Source of the DNA: Methanobacteriota archaeon
Lineage (GTDB): Archaea > Thermoplasmatota > Thermoplasmata > RBG-16-68-12
Reading direction: 5' to 3'
Assembly (NCBI GenBank): GCA_005878525.1
Contig: VBMB01000138.1
Location: 1-39,952 of the forward strand
Length of the DNA stretch: 39,952 nucleotides
Made by a program: the position numbers and the translations under genes. Below, in pieces: positions 24,690 through 31,954 of this stretch; the stretch's first letter is position 1; each line of letters begins with the position of its first letter. The notes below the pieces were generated by a model. It was not told the DNA's origin. It searched no databases and was given only the letters and a program-made list of their open reading frames with translations.

Positions 24690-24699
24690 TTTTAATTAT
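24690..24699 (+). promoter_or_regulatory. TATA-like promoter of the ArsR-type regulator
   Basis: Reads TTTTAATTAT in a locally AT-rich stretch (24610-24735) that contrasts with the GC-rich surroundings. Transcription would begin ~25 nt downstream, inside the 38-bp palindrome, leaving a short leader that contains an SD (GGAGG at 24738-24742). Confidence 0.5.
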
Positions 24700-24737
24700 G
24701 GAAACATTTATGTTAGAGCACAAACATACATTGTTCC
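24700..24737. promoter_or_regulatory. 38-bp imperfect palindrome, candidate ArsR-type operator
   Basis: The sequence from GGAAACATTTATGTT to AACATACATTGTTCC is a dyad centred on GC at 24718/24719. In each 19-base half, 14 positions pair, with core arms TATGTT/AACATA and ends GGAA/TTCC. It lies directly after the TATA-like box and covers the expected transcription start of the regulator gene, ending 11 bp before its ATG. This is the classic place for an autorepressor site. Confidence 0.65.
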
Positions 24738-24748
24738 GGAGGCGGCCA

Positions 24749-25366
24749 ATGAAGGCATTCAAGGTCATCAAGAGCCCCGAAGCATTTCAGCTTCTCGCAG
24801 ACGAAACACGGAGACGGATCATCTATCTTCTCCGGGCGAAAGAGATGACGGTGAGCCAGATTTCGGCGGAGCTCGGGCTCACGCCCCAGGCGATCTACCA
24901 TCACATCCGCAAGATGCGCGACGCCGACCTCGTCGAGGTCGCTCGCGAGGAACGCGTGGACCACTTCATCGAGACTTACTATCGCGCCACGGCGGAGATG
25001 TTCAACCTCTCCCACGGCGAGGGGATGTCCCCGGCGTATGCAGCGGAGAAGGCCACGGAGGCGTTGCAGGCCCTCGCGAAAATCGGGCTGCGCGTCCGGA
25101 CGGATCCGGAGGTCGTGGCCCGCATCGTCGAGCTCGAGAAGCGCATGGAGGCGGTCGGCGAGAAGCCGGAGTGGGCCGAGGCGATCGCCGGTCTCGAAGA
25201 CGTCGATTTCTTCGTGAAACAGGGGATCACCCATCTCGCGAAGCTGCTGACGATGACGGACAAGGAGTTCACCGAGTACCTGAACGTTGAGCGCGAATAC
25301 CGCAAGCTCTTACGGTCTCTCCTCGAGGAACCCGCGAAGGTCCAAGCGCTCGCCCGGAAAGCCTAG
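24749..25366 (+). CDS. ArsR-type winged-helix transcriptional regulator
   Basis: The start is ATG 24749, with GGAGG 6 nt upstream; the longer listed ORF runs through the operator and promoter. The 205-residue protein begins with a winged-helix DNA-binding domain (FQLLADETRRRIIYLLRAKEMTVSQISAELGLTPQAIYHHIRKMRDADLVEV), the ArsR/HTH_20 pattern, with LTPQAIYHHIRKM as the recognition helix. The rest is a helical C-terminal domain with many charged residues (EKRMEAVGEKPEWAEAI), perhaps for dimerisation or ligand binding. It lacks the CxCxxC metal site of ArsR/SmtB sensors. It ends in a shared CTAG with the convergent acyl-CoA dehydrogenase gene. It probably autoregulates through the palindrome; an acyl-CoA-related signal is a guess from context. 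Confidence 0.92.
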   Translation: MKAFKVIKSPEAFQLLADETRRRIIYLLRAKEMTVSQISAELGLTPQAIYHHIRKMRDADLVEVAREERVDHFIETYYRATAEMFNLSHGEGMSPAYAAEKATEALQALAKIGLRVRTDPEVVARIVELEKRMEAVGEKPEWAEAIAGLEDVDFFVKQGITHLAKLLTMTDKEFTEYLNVEREYRKLLRSLLEEPAKVQALARKA

Positions 25367-26517
25367 AGTTCCCCGATCTCTTCGCGCGAGATGACGAGTC
25401 GCTGGATCTGCGAGGTCCCTTCCCAGATCTGGAAGATCTTTGCGTCGCGCATCCACTTCTCGACCGGCTCGTCTTTCATGTAGCCCGCGCCGCCGAGGAT
25501 CTGCACCGCGTCCGTCGTGACGTCCATCGCCATGTCGGCCGCGAACAGCTTCGCGATGCTCGCCTCCTTGTTCATCGGCATGCCTTGGTCGAGCATCCAC
25601 GCGGCCCGCCAGGTCAGGAGGCGCGCGGCCTCGATCTTCGTCTTCATGTCCGCGAGCATGAACGCGATCGCCTGCTTCTTCGCGATCGGCGTGCCGAACG
25701 CCTTCCTCTTGCGCGAGTAGTCGAGCGCGTACTCGTAGGCCGCCCGCGCGATCCCGATGGCCCCAGAGGCCACGAGCGGTCGGGAGGACTCGAGCGTCTT
25801 CATCGCCCCGTAGAACGCGGTGCCTTCGTCGGAGCCGAGCAGGTTGTCTTCCGGGATCCGGCAGTCGTCCAAGATGACCTCCGCCGTGTGGCTCGCGCGG
25901 ACGCCCATCTTGTCCTCGACCTTGCCCGCCTTCAGCCCCGGCGTGCCGTGCTCCACGACGAACGCCCGGATGCCGAAATGCGCGCGGCTCTTGTCGAGCG
26001 TCGCGAAGACCACGTGGATGTCCGCGATCCCGCCGTTCGTGATGAAGCGCTTGACGCCGTTCAAGACCCACTCCTCGCCGTCCTTCTTCGCGGTCGTCGA
26101 GATGTTCGCGACGTCGGATCCAGCGTCGGGCTCGGTCAGGCAGAGCGCGCCGAGGCGCGCCTCTTTGCCGGTGAAGCGCGTCAGGAACCGTTTCTTCTGG
26201 TCCTCGGTCCCCATGTGGATGATCGGAAGGTACGCCAGGCCCGCGCCGATCAACCCGGTCGCCATGCCGGCGCAACCCCAGTTCAGCTCTTCGTTGACGA
26301 CCACGTGGGTCAGGGCCGAATCAATGCCTCCACCGCCGTACGCCTCGGGGATGAAGGCCGTGTCGAGGCCGAGCGCATGCGCCTTCTTGATGACGTCCCA
26401 CGGGACCGTGCCTTTCTTGTCGTACTCGAGGGCGACGGGCCGCATCTCGCGTTCCGCGAACTCGTGCGCCGTCTTCTGGAGGAGCCGTTGTTCATCCGTG
26501 AGGTCGAACTCGACCAT
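25363..26517 (-). CDS. Acyl-CoA dehydrogenase
   Basis: This 384-residue flavoenzyme, of standard family length, oxidises acyl-CoA to trans-2-enoyl-CoA and passes electrons to ETF. N-terminal helical domain: FDLTDEQRLLQKTAHEFAERE. Middle beta domain: LCLTEPDAGSDVANI and WVLNGVKRFITNGGIAD. C-terminal helical domain: FGTPIAKKQAIAFMLADM and DAVQILGGAGYMKDEPVEKWMRD. The catalytic Glu lies in FQIWEGTSQIQRL, the position used by short/medium-chain and butyryl-CoA dehydrogenases. Its stop overlaps that of the ArsR-type gene by 4 bp. With the hydratase/dehydrogenase, thiolase and SCP2 genes in the window it supports a beta-oxidation capacity. Confidence 0.97.
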   Translation of the reverse strand: MVEFDLTDEQRLLQKTAHEFAEREMRPVALEYDKKGTVPWDVIKKAHALGLDTAFIPEAYGGGGIDSALTHVVVNEELNWGCAGMATGLIGAGLAYLPIIHMGTEDQKKRFLTRFTGKEARLGALCLTEPDAGSDVANISTTAKKDGEEWVLNGVKRFITNGGIADIHVVFATLDKSRAHFGIRAFVVEHGTPGLKAGKVEDKMGVRASHTAEVILDDCRIPEDNLLGSDEGTAFYGAMKTLESSRPLVASGAIGIARAAYEYALDYSRKRKAFGTPIAKKQAIAFMLADMKTKIEAARLLTWRAAWMLDQGMPMNKEASIAKLFAADMAMDVTTDAVQILGGAGYMKDEPVEKWMRDAKIFQIWEGTSQIQRLVISREEIGEL

Positions 26518-26557
26518 CGTCTCCGCTCCGCCGCGCTCACGGGACGATGAGCCCCGC

Positions 26558-26567
26558 GATATTTAAT
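26558..26567 (+). promoter_or_regulatory. TATA box of the epimerase gene, possibly bidirectional
   Basis: GATATTTAAT lies 24-33 nt upstream of the GTG at 26591, giving a leaderless mRNA. Read leftward it is ATTAAATATC, about 41-50 nt upstream of the acyl-CoA dehydrogenase ATG, so the same near-symmetric element could serve both directions in this 73-bp spacer. Confidence 0.55.
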
Positions 26568-26590
26568 CTCTTGATAGACATGACCCGCGC

Positions 26591-27538
26591 GTGCGCGTGC
26601 TCGTGGCGGGCGCGAGCGGCGTCCTGGGACGCCGAATCGTTCGGCAGCTCGTCGCGCGCAACCACACGGTCGTGGGGCTCGCCCGGAGCGGAACCGCGGA
26701 AGCGACCGTGCGGTCGCTCGGAGGCGAACCGCGACGGGCCGACCTGTTCGATGCGGACGCCGTCGCGCAGGCGGCCAAGGGATGCGACATTATCATCCGA
26801 GCCGCGACCGCGATTCCGACGAAAGTTCGCACCGGGCCGAAAGATTGGGCGGTGAACGATCGGATCCGTCAGGAAGGGACGCGCTCGCTCGTCACGGCCG
26901 CTGCCCGCGTCGGGGCTCGGGCGTTTCTGCAAGAGAGCGTCGTCTGGGCCGTGGGGACGCTCGACGGAAGACCGTTCGACGAGGACGCGCCGCCGGCCAA
27001 CGATCCGGTCCTCGCCTCGGCGTTGGACGGCGAGCACATCGCCCGGGAGGCGGGCTCGGCCGACGGGTTCGACACCCTGGCTCTGCGCTGCGGCGGATTC
27101 TATTCCGCGGACGGCTGGCATACGAGGATCCTGGCGGAGTCCATCGTGAAAGGACGCCCGGTGCTGATCGGACGCCAGAGCCCCGTGTGGTCGCTGATCC
27201 ACTCGAACGACGCCGCCGGCGCCTTCGTCACGGCCGCGGAAGCGCCGAGGACCGGTGTGTGGCACATCGTCGACGATCGGCCGGTCCCATTGGCCGAGTT
27301 CCTGGGGGAGATCGCGAAGCGACTCGATGCCCGCCCGCCCCGCCGAATGCCGCGGTGGCTCGCGCGGATGTTCCTGGGCCGATACGGGACCCGGATCCTG
27401 AGTTCCTCGTTTGCGACGTCGAACGCCCGGTTCCGGCGCGATTTTGGCTGGCGGCCTTCCTTTCCCACGTACGCGGAAGGCCTTGAAGAGGTCGTGACCT
27501 CGTGGCGGGCCGAGGGCTTTCCGACGCGGGGGTCGTGA
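26591..27538 (+). CDS. NAD-dependent epimerase/dehydratase (extended SDR)
   Basis: This 315-residue protein has a Rossmann NAD(P)-binding motif at the start, VLVAGASGVLGRRIVRQL. The second strand and acidic position (RRADLFDAD) and the CDIIIRAA segment follow. The usual YxxxK pair is not obvious: the expected region reads SVVWAVGTLDGRPFDEDAPP, so the enzyme belongs to an atypical extended-SDR branch. The C-terminal part (DDAAGAFVTAAEAP, then VWHIVDDRPVPLAEFLGEIAKRL) is typical of substrate-binding regions. The start is GTG, set by the TATA spacing. A four-helix membrane protein gene follows 3 bp later. The substrate is unknown. Confidence 0.88.
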   Translation: MRVLVAGASGVLGRRIVRQLVARNHTVVGLARSGTAEATVRSLGGEPRRADLFDADAVAQAAKGCDIIIRAATAIPTKVRTGPKDWAVNDRIRQEGTRSLVTAAARVGARAFLQESVVWAVGTLDGRPFDEDAPPANDPVLASALDGEHIAREAGSADGFDTLALRCGGFYSADGWHTRILAESIVKGRPVLIGRQSPVWSLIHSNDAAGAFVTAAEAPRTGVWHIVDDRPVPLAEFLGEIAKRLDARPPRRMPRWLARMFLGRYGTRILSSSFATSNARFRRDFGWRPSFPTYAEGLEEVVTSWRAEGFPTRGS

Positions 27539-27541
27539 GGA

Positions 27542-27964
27542 ATGGAACGTCTCGATCGGTACCTCATCGGTGTCGTGCTAGCCCATTTCGTCGTGAACTT
27601 AGTGCACGCGACCGCCCATTTCGGCCTTCAGGTTCTGCCTGCCGGTCTCAATCTCGTCTTCATCCTCGGGGTCATCCTGATCGGGCCGATCGTCGCCCTC
27701 GTCATCTTGCGATTCAACCCACCGCTCGCGGCGGCGCTCATCGCGGTCCTCATGGGCGCCTCCTTCGTGTACGGGCTCGTGAGCCACTTTGTCGTCCCCG
27801 GCCCCGACAACGTCACGTTCATCGGGTCGCAAACCTGGACGGTCTTGTTCGTGGCGACCGCCTTCCTGCTCGGCGTCCTCGAACTGGGGGGCCTTCTGGT
27901 CGCCGTGATCGCGTTCTGGGCGGCGGCTAGAACTCCTTCGGAACCTGTTGCGCGAGTTGGGTGA
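27542..27964 (+). CDS. Small four-helix membrane protein, unknown function
   Basis: This 140-residue protein has four hydrophobic segments: YLIGVVLAHFVVNLVHATAHF, LVFILGVILIGPIVALVIL, ALIAVLMGASFVYGLVSHFVV and LFVATAFLLGVLELGGLLVAVIAFW. His residues in helix 1 (H15, H22, H26) and the SHFVV segment could bind a metal or haem, but there is no firm family match. It starts 3 bp after the epimerase gene, so they are co-transcribed. The last 12 residues (TPSEPVARVG region) overlap the convergent SCP2 gene by 38 bp. A CTAG at 27927-27930 lies there in another frame, so a single-base indel could explain the overlap. Confidence 0.7.
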   Translation: MERLDRYLIGVVLAHFVVNLVHATAHFGLQVLPAGLNLVFILGVILIGPIVALVILRFNPPLAAALIAVLMGASFVYGLVSHFVVPGPDNVTFIGSQTWTVLFVATAFLLGVLELGGLLVAVIAFWAAARTPSEPVARVG

Positions 27965-28304
27965 TGCGGCTCAGCGGGCCCATGAGGGCCATGACCTTCG
28001 GCATCGAGCCTCGGAATCGGATTTTCCCGCCGAGCACGAGTCCTTGGAAGTCCTTCTCCCCTTTCCCGAGTTGCGTCCAGGCCTCGTAGGTCCCTTCGAA
28101 CTTGAAGTCCGCGGGGACGTCGGGCGCGACGTCGTGGACCGCGACCCGGCCCCCCTGAATGTCGAGGAGGAACGACGCGCTGCGGTCCGTGCAGGTGAGG
28201 ACGATCTTCGCGGCGATCGCTCCAGCTTTCTTTCCCCATTCCGGGTCCGCATTCAGGCGACCTGCGAGTTCGTCGAAGAATGCCTTCGTGAAGTATCGGA
28301 CCAT
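27927..28304 (-). CDS. SCP2 sterol/lipid-binding domain protein
   Basis: The ATG at 28304 gives a 125-residue single-domain SCP2 protein; the listed longer ORF (to 28712) runs through the tRNA gene and is not credible. The motifs KIVLTCTDRSASFLLDIQGGRVAV, ADFKFEGTYEAWTQLGKGEKDFQGLVLGGKIRFRGSM and the C-terminal LMGPLSRITQLAQQVP match the SCP2 fold, which forms a tunnel for fatty acyl chains. Stand-alone SCP2 proteins are thought to carry or buffer acyl-CoA. This fits the acyl-CoA dehydrogenase and other beta-oxidation genes in the window. Confidence 0.9.
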   Translation of the reverse strand: MVRYFTKAFFDELAGRLNADPEWGKKAGAIAAKIVLTCTDRSASFLLDIQGGRVAVHDVAPDVPADFKFEGTYEAWTQLGKGEKDFQGLVLGGKIRFRGSMPKVMALMGPLSRITQLAQQVPKEF

Positions 28305-28383
28305 GGACGCCCCTTTGCGGCCCCGAAGCAGGCGGACACGAAAAAGCCTCGGTTGGTGTGCGGGTCTCAATCGAGACGGGAAA

Positions 28384-28393
28384 GGTTTTACGG
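28384..28393 (+). promoter_or_regulatory. TATA-like promoter of tRNA-Leu
   Basis: GGTTTTACGG centred ~28 nt before the mature 5' end of the tRNA, the expected archaeal spacing. Confidence 0.5.
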
Positions 28394-28415
28394 ACCGCGG
28401 TCTCTGCGCGGCCGC

Positions 28416-28500
28416 GCGTGGGTAGCCAAGCCCGGTCAAAGGCGAGGGACTCAAGATCCCTTCCCGAAGGGGTTCCCAGGTTCGAATCCTGGCCCACGCA
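28416..28500 (+). tRNA. tRNA-Leu (anticodon CAA)
   Basis: This 85-nt type II tRNA folds cleanly. The acceptor stem is GCGTGGG/CCCACGC with discriminator A at 28500. The anticodon stem is AGGGA/TCCCT around the loop CTCAAGA, giving anticodon CAA at 28452-28454 for the UUG codon. The variable arm is long (TCCCGAAGGGGTTC, with a CCC/GGG stem). The T arm is CCAGG-TTCGAAT-CCTGG. CCA is not encoded and no intron is seen, both compatible with archaea. Confidence 0.97.
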
Positions 28501-28520
28501 TCGGATTCGCTCCGTTCTGC

Positions 28521-28545
28521 GGGTGAGTCGGACCGACACTCACCC
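28521..28545 (+). repeat. Strong hairpin 20 nt after tRNA-Leu
   Basis: GGGTGAGT-CGGACCGAC-ACTCACCC has perfect 8-bp arms; an alternative inner pairing GTCGG/CCGAC is also possible. It has no T tract, so it is not a typical intrinsic terminator. It could be a processing signal or part of a small RNA. The rest of the 253-bp spacer 28501-28753 shows nothing clear apart from a weak TATA-like element (GACATAAGAA near 28705) before the vWA gene. Confidence 0.45.
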
Positions 28546-28753
28546 CGGCCGCGGGTTGCATCGCGCGAGTCGACTCCTCTCGCGGTCCCGCGCGTTCCGA
28601 CTGCAGATCTTGAAACGCGTCGAAGTTCCGAGCAAAAGGCCAAGCTCTTCACGTGTACGAGGGACACACAATAACCTGAACATCGGTTCGTGAGAACGAG
28701 GACGCAAGACATAAGAAAGCGTCGCCGCCATCGCCCGGCCCCCAGGTGGGAAC

Positions 28754-30049
28754 ATGAAACAGGTGATGGAGCCCCAGAACCGCCCCCAGCGGCGATCGCC
28801 GCTGGCGATGAAGTGCACCGTCAATCGCGCGAATCTGAAGCCGAATGCGGGCACCTCCGTGTACATTGCCGTGGACCTGACCCCGTCCGCCGCCGTCATC
28901 GCGGGGCGCGTCCGAAGCATCTCCCTCGCGATCGATTCGAGCGGTTCGATGGACGGCGAGAAGATCGAACAGGCGAAAGCCGCGGCGCTCGCTCTCATCA
29001 AACAGCTTCGCCCGACCGACCAGATAGCGATCGTGTCATTCTCGGACACCGTCACGGTCCAGCTGCCCATGACGCAAGTCGGGAACTCCCGAGAGGTCGC
29101 GGCGGCCGTGAAGGCCATCTCGGTCAGCGGCCTCACCGCGATGTACGACGGGCTGGATTCCGCCTTCAACCAGGCGCGCCGGGCCTCTCAGGAACCCGGG
29201 ACCGTGAATCGGGTCCTGCTCCTGACCGACGGCAATCCCACCGTCGGCAAGACGATCGGCTCGGAGTTCGTGACCCTCGCACAGCGGATTCGCGAATCCG
29301 GCATCACGATCACCGCGATCGGGATTGGAACCGACTACAACGAGCAATTGCTGGAGAAGATTGCTGAATCCGGCGGGGGGCTGTGGCACCACATCGTGGA
29401 TGCAAGAGCCAACCTCCCCCAGATTTTCCAGGACCAAGCGGCCCAGATGGCGGGCACCGTCGTCTCGAATCCCGAGTTGAAAGTCTCAATCATGCCCGGG
29501 TCGGAGCTGGCCGATGCCTATACCGTCAAGCCGGTCCTAAACCGACTGCCTCGACCTCGGTTCGACGGAGCCGCCTATGCGGTTCCGCTACGAGACCTGA
29601 TCGCGGGTGAAGAGCAGACGCTCGTGTTCCGAATTGGCGTCCCGTCGAAGCCCGCGGGGAAGGCGACGCTGATTCGCTTCTCTTTGGTCGAAGTGATGCA
29701 AGACGTCGAAGTGAATTTCACCGACGACCCGAGGCTGTCGAACGCCGAGACAAACCCGTACCCACGCACTCTGCTGAGCTCGGCGGAGGCGACCGTCCTT
29801 ATGCAGCGGGCGGTGCAGTCGAGGGATGCGACGGCGCTCCAGAAGGCGGAGACGATCATGCGGTCCATGGCGACGGATGCCGGCGCGGCGACCGCGATTC
29901 GCGCGAACCCCACCCTGAGCGACGTCGCGACGACGATGCGGGATGCCCAGGCGACGGTCGCACGGAGCGGGCTCCAGCTCAGCGACGCCGCGAAGAAGGA
30001 CTTCCTGCAATCGACGACGATCATCGGGAAGAAGAAACCGAAGCGGTGA
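28754..30049 (+). CDS. vWA-domain protein of a phospho-signalling operon
   Basis: This 431-residue cytoplasmic protein has no signal peptide. After a beta-rich lead-in, a vWA domain starts near residue 55 with a complete MIDAS: D61-S63-S65 in IDSSGSMDG, T128 in SGLTAMYDGLD, and D159 in LLLTDGNPT. A beta-sandwich segment follows at about 230-320, and a helical C-terminal region (AEATVLMQRAVQSRDATALQKAE...) ends in basic KKKPKR. This layout, vWA plus beta sandwich plus helical tail, is known in bacterial and archaeal vWA scaffolds. AGGTGGG 3 nt upstream may be the RBS. The FHA gene follows with a 1-bp overlap. It is probably the scaffold or target of the kinase/phosphatase pair. Confidence 0.93.
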   Translation: MKQVMEPQNRPQRRSPLAMKCTVNRANLKPNAGTSVYIAVDLTPSAAVIAGRVRSISLAIDSSGSMDGEKIEQAKAAALALIKQLRPTDQIAIVSFSDTVTVQLPMTQVGNSREVAAAVKAISVSGLTAMYDGLDSAFNQARRASQEPGTVNRVLLLTDGNPTVGKTIGSEFVTLAQRIRESGITITAIGIGTDYNEQLLEKIAESGGGLWHHIVDARANLPQIFQDQAAQMAGTVVSNPELKVSIMPGSELADAYTVKPVLNRLPRPRFDGAAYAVPLRDLIAGEEQTLVFRIGVPSKPAGKATLIRFSLVEVMQDVEVNFTDDPRLSNAETNPYPRTLLSSAEATVLMQRAVQSRDATALQKAETIMRSMATDAGAATAIRANPTLSDVATTMRDAQATVARSGLQLSDAAKKDFLQSTTIIGKKKPKR

Positions 30050-30729
30050 TGAACGTGACGAAGTGTTCTGCGTGCGGAAGCGAGAACAGGCAAGACGCAC
30101 GATTCTGCGACGCGTGCGGCGCGAAGATTGAACCCGAAGCCGAAACGTCGGAATTGAAGCTCGCCCCGATGCCGGCCGAGGACGAGGGCTCGATCGCTCC
30201 GACGAACGAGGACGAAAGCCTCGTCGATTCGATGTTTGGCCCGGAAGCGGGCGGGCTCGAACCCACGGGTGAACCGGAGCCCTCCGCCGATGCGATGGAA
30301 CCGGAGGGCGAAAGTTCCCCCGACCTCGCAGACGTCGAGGACGAAGGCCCGGCCGAGGCCACGGAGCCCGAGGAAGAGCTCCCGGCCCCGCTGCCCAAGG
30401 CGGGTTACCTCGTGTTTCCCGACAACACGGAGCAGCCGATTCCCCCGTCCCAGTGGTTGATTGGCCGCACGGACTTGGCGAAATACCTCCCCGACCCGAA
30501 ACAGGCGAACGAGATTTCGCGAGGGCATCTCACGGTCTTCCAGGAAGGCGATCGGTTCTTCGTCGAAGACGGGACGACGATGGTGCAACGGAAGGCCAGC
30601 ACGAACAAGACCTGGCTGGTCCGAGGCAGCTCCCGAATCCTGGTCACCGGGACGGGCCGCACCGAGCTCCAGCACGACGATGAGATTGACGTCGCGGAAT
30701 TGGTCACGCTGCAGTTCGTGGTGAGATAG
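30049..30729 (+). CDS. Zinc ribbon-FHA protein
   Basis: This 226-residue protein starts at ATG 30049, overlapping the vWA stop by one base (TGATG); a GTG one codon earlier is an alternative. An N-terminal zinc ribbon (KCSACGSENRQDARFCDACGAKIE) is followed by a ~90-residue strongly acidic, proline-containing linker. An FHA domain covers about residues 120-226, with WLIGRTD (conserved GR), EISRGHLTVF (S-R-x-H phosphothreonine pocket) and STNKTWLV (the NG-like loop). FHA domains bind phosphothreonine peptides, so this protein should read out phosphorylation by the kinase encoded 13 bp downstream. The acidic linker could hold phospho-sites. Confidence 0.92.
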   Translation: MNVTKCSACGSENRQDARFCDACGAKIEPEAETSELKLAPMPAEDEGSIAPTNEDESLVDSMFGPEAGGLEPTGEPEPSADAMEPEGESSPDLADVEDEGPAEATEPEEELPAPLPKAGYLVFPDNTEQPIPPSQWLIGRTDLAKYLPDPKQANEISRGHLTVFQEGDRFFVEDGTTMVQRKASTNKTWLVRGSSRILVTGTGRTELQHDDEIDVAELVTLQFVVR

Positions 30730-30742
30730 GCCTGCGAACGGT

Positions 30743-31954
30743 ATGACCCTCTCCCTTCCCTGCACCTTGAAAGGTCGGAAGGGTCGCTACGAAGTCGTCT
30801 CCAAGTTGACGGAAGGAGGGATGTCGACCATTTATCTCGGCAAGTCCAAGCGCGGTCAATCCGTCATCGTGAAAGAAGCGAGCGGGGTCGATCTCGCCCA
30901 ATCCGAGGAACGACTTCGGATCGAAGCCGAGATCCTACGCACGCTCAGCTCGCCCGGCCATCCGAGGGTCGTCCGATATCTGGACGTGGGCAGCAACCTC
31001 GGACCGTTCTGTCTCGTGGAGGAACAACTCGAAGGCGAGACGGTGGCGGAGTTGTACAAGGATAAGCCAGCCGATGCGGCGACGGCTACTCGACACATCA
31101 TCCAGCTCCTCGAGGCGCTCTCGTACCTCCACGGGCGGAACGTGATCCACCGGGACGTGAAGCCGAAGAACATCATCCTCGACGCCCGCCGAGAGGTCGT
31201 CCTCATCGACTTCGGAGCGGCGAAGAAGGAGTTCCACCAGTTCACCGGGTCCGGAACCGTCATCTACACACCGGGCTGGGGAGCCCCTGAGCAGAACCTG
31301 GGAGAGGCGACTCCGGCGAGCGATCTGTACAGCGTGGGCGCGGTGCTCTTCTTCCTCCTCACCGCCAAGGACCCCCAAGCTTCGATGAAACAGCTCGCGG
31401 CCGGTAAATCCGAACTCTTCCGATCCCCCCGCGACCTCGAACCCAGCGTCCCCCGGGAGCTCTCGGAAGTCGTGACGCGGGCCATGTCGTTCGATCCGAA
31501 GGAACGGTTCCCTACGGCCCAGGACATGGCGCAAGCGATGTCCGGCGGATCGGGGGAGTCGCTCGAGTTTCCGCACCTCGTGGTGCTAGGAAAGAAGTGC
31601 AAGGTCAAGCGGGAGATGGAGATCGGCCGGGACCACAAATCCTGCGACCAGAGTTGCACGAAGAGAGGCTTCGGGCACCCTCCCGAGATCGGCATCCTCG
31701 ATGCGGAACGGTACCTGTCGAAGCATCACGCCCGGATTCTGAAGGATGGGAAAGGCCGCTGCTGGATTGAAGACCTGGGGAGCTTGAACGGCACGGCGAT
31801 GTCCCACGACGGCGGGAGAACCTATCGACAGATCCCGGGATTCAAACGCGAAAAGCTGACCGACGGCGATGTCGTCGCCCTCGTGTACAAGCCGGGGCGC
31901 GGGCCGTACATGACGATCGCATTCAAAGGTGGCCGACGACGCGGGGGCCGGTGA
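30743..31954 (+). CDS. Eukaryotic-like Ser/Thr kinase with C-terminal FHA domain
   Basis: This 403-residue soluble protein has no membrane helix. Its kinase domain spans about residues 16-265, with the glycine loop LTEGGMSTIYLG, ATP-anchoring K44 in VIVKEA, catalytic HRDVKPKN (136-143), DFG at 156-158, activation segment TGSGTVIYTPGWGAPEQ, and the APE Glu. All catalytic residues are present. The FHA domain follows (EIGRDHKSC..., LSKHHARILKDGKGRCWIEDLGSLNGT) and contains an insertion with CDQSC and GH that might bind metal. Autophosphorylation and binding through the FHA are plausible. The PP2C start overlaps its stop by GTGA, so kinase and phosphatase are made together. Confidence 0.95.
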   Translation: MTLSLPCTLKGRKGRYEVVSKLTEGGMSTIYLGKSKRGQSVIVKEASGVDLAQSEERLRIEAEILRTLSSPGHPRVVRYLDVGSNLGPFCLVEEQLEGETVAELYKDKPADAATATRHIIQLLEALSYLHGRNVIHRDVKPKNIILDARREVVLIDFGAAKKEFHQFTGSGTVIYTPGWGAPEQNLGEATPASDLYSVGAVLFFLLTAKDPQASMKQLAAGKSELFRSPRDLEPSVPRELSEVVTRAMSFDPKERFPTAQDMAQAMSGGSGESLEFPHLVVLGKKCKVKREMEIGRDHKSCDQSCTKRGFGHPPEIGILDAERYLSKHHARILKDGKGRCWIEDLGSLNGTAMSHDGGRTYRQIPGFKREKLTDGDVVALVYKPGRGPYMTIAFKGGRRRGGR

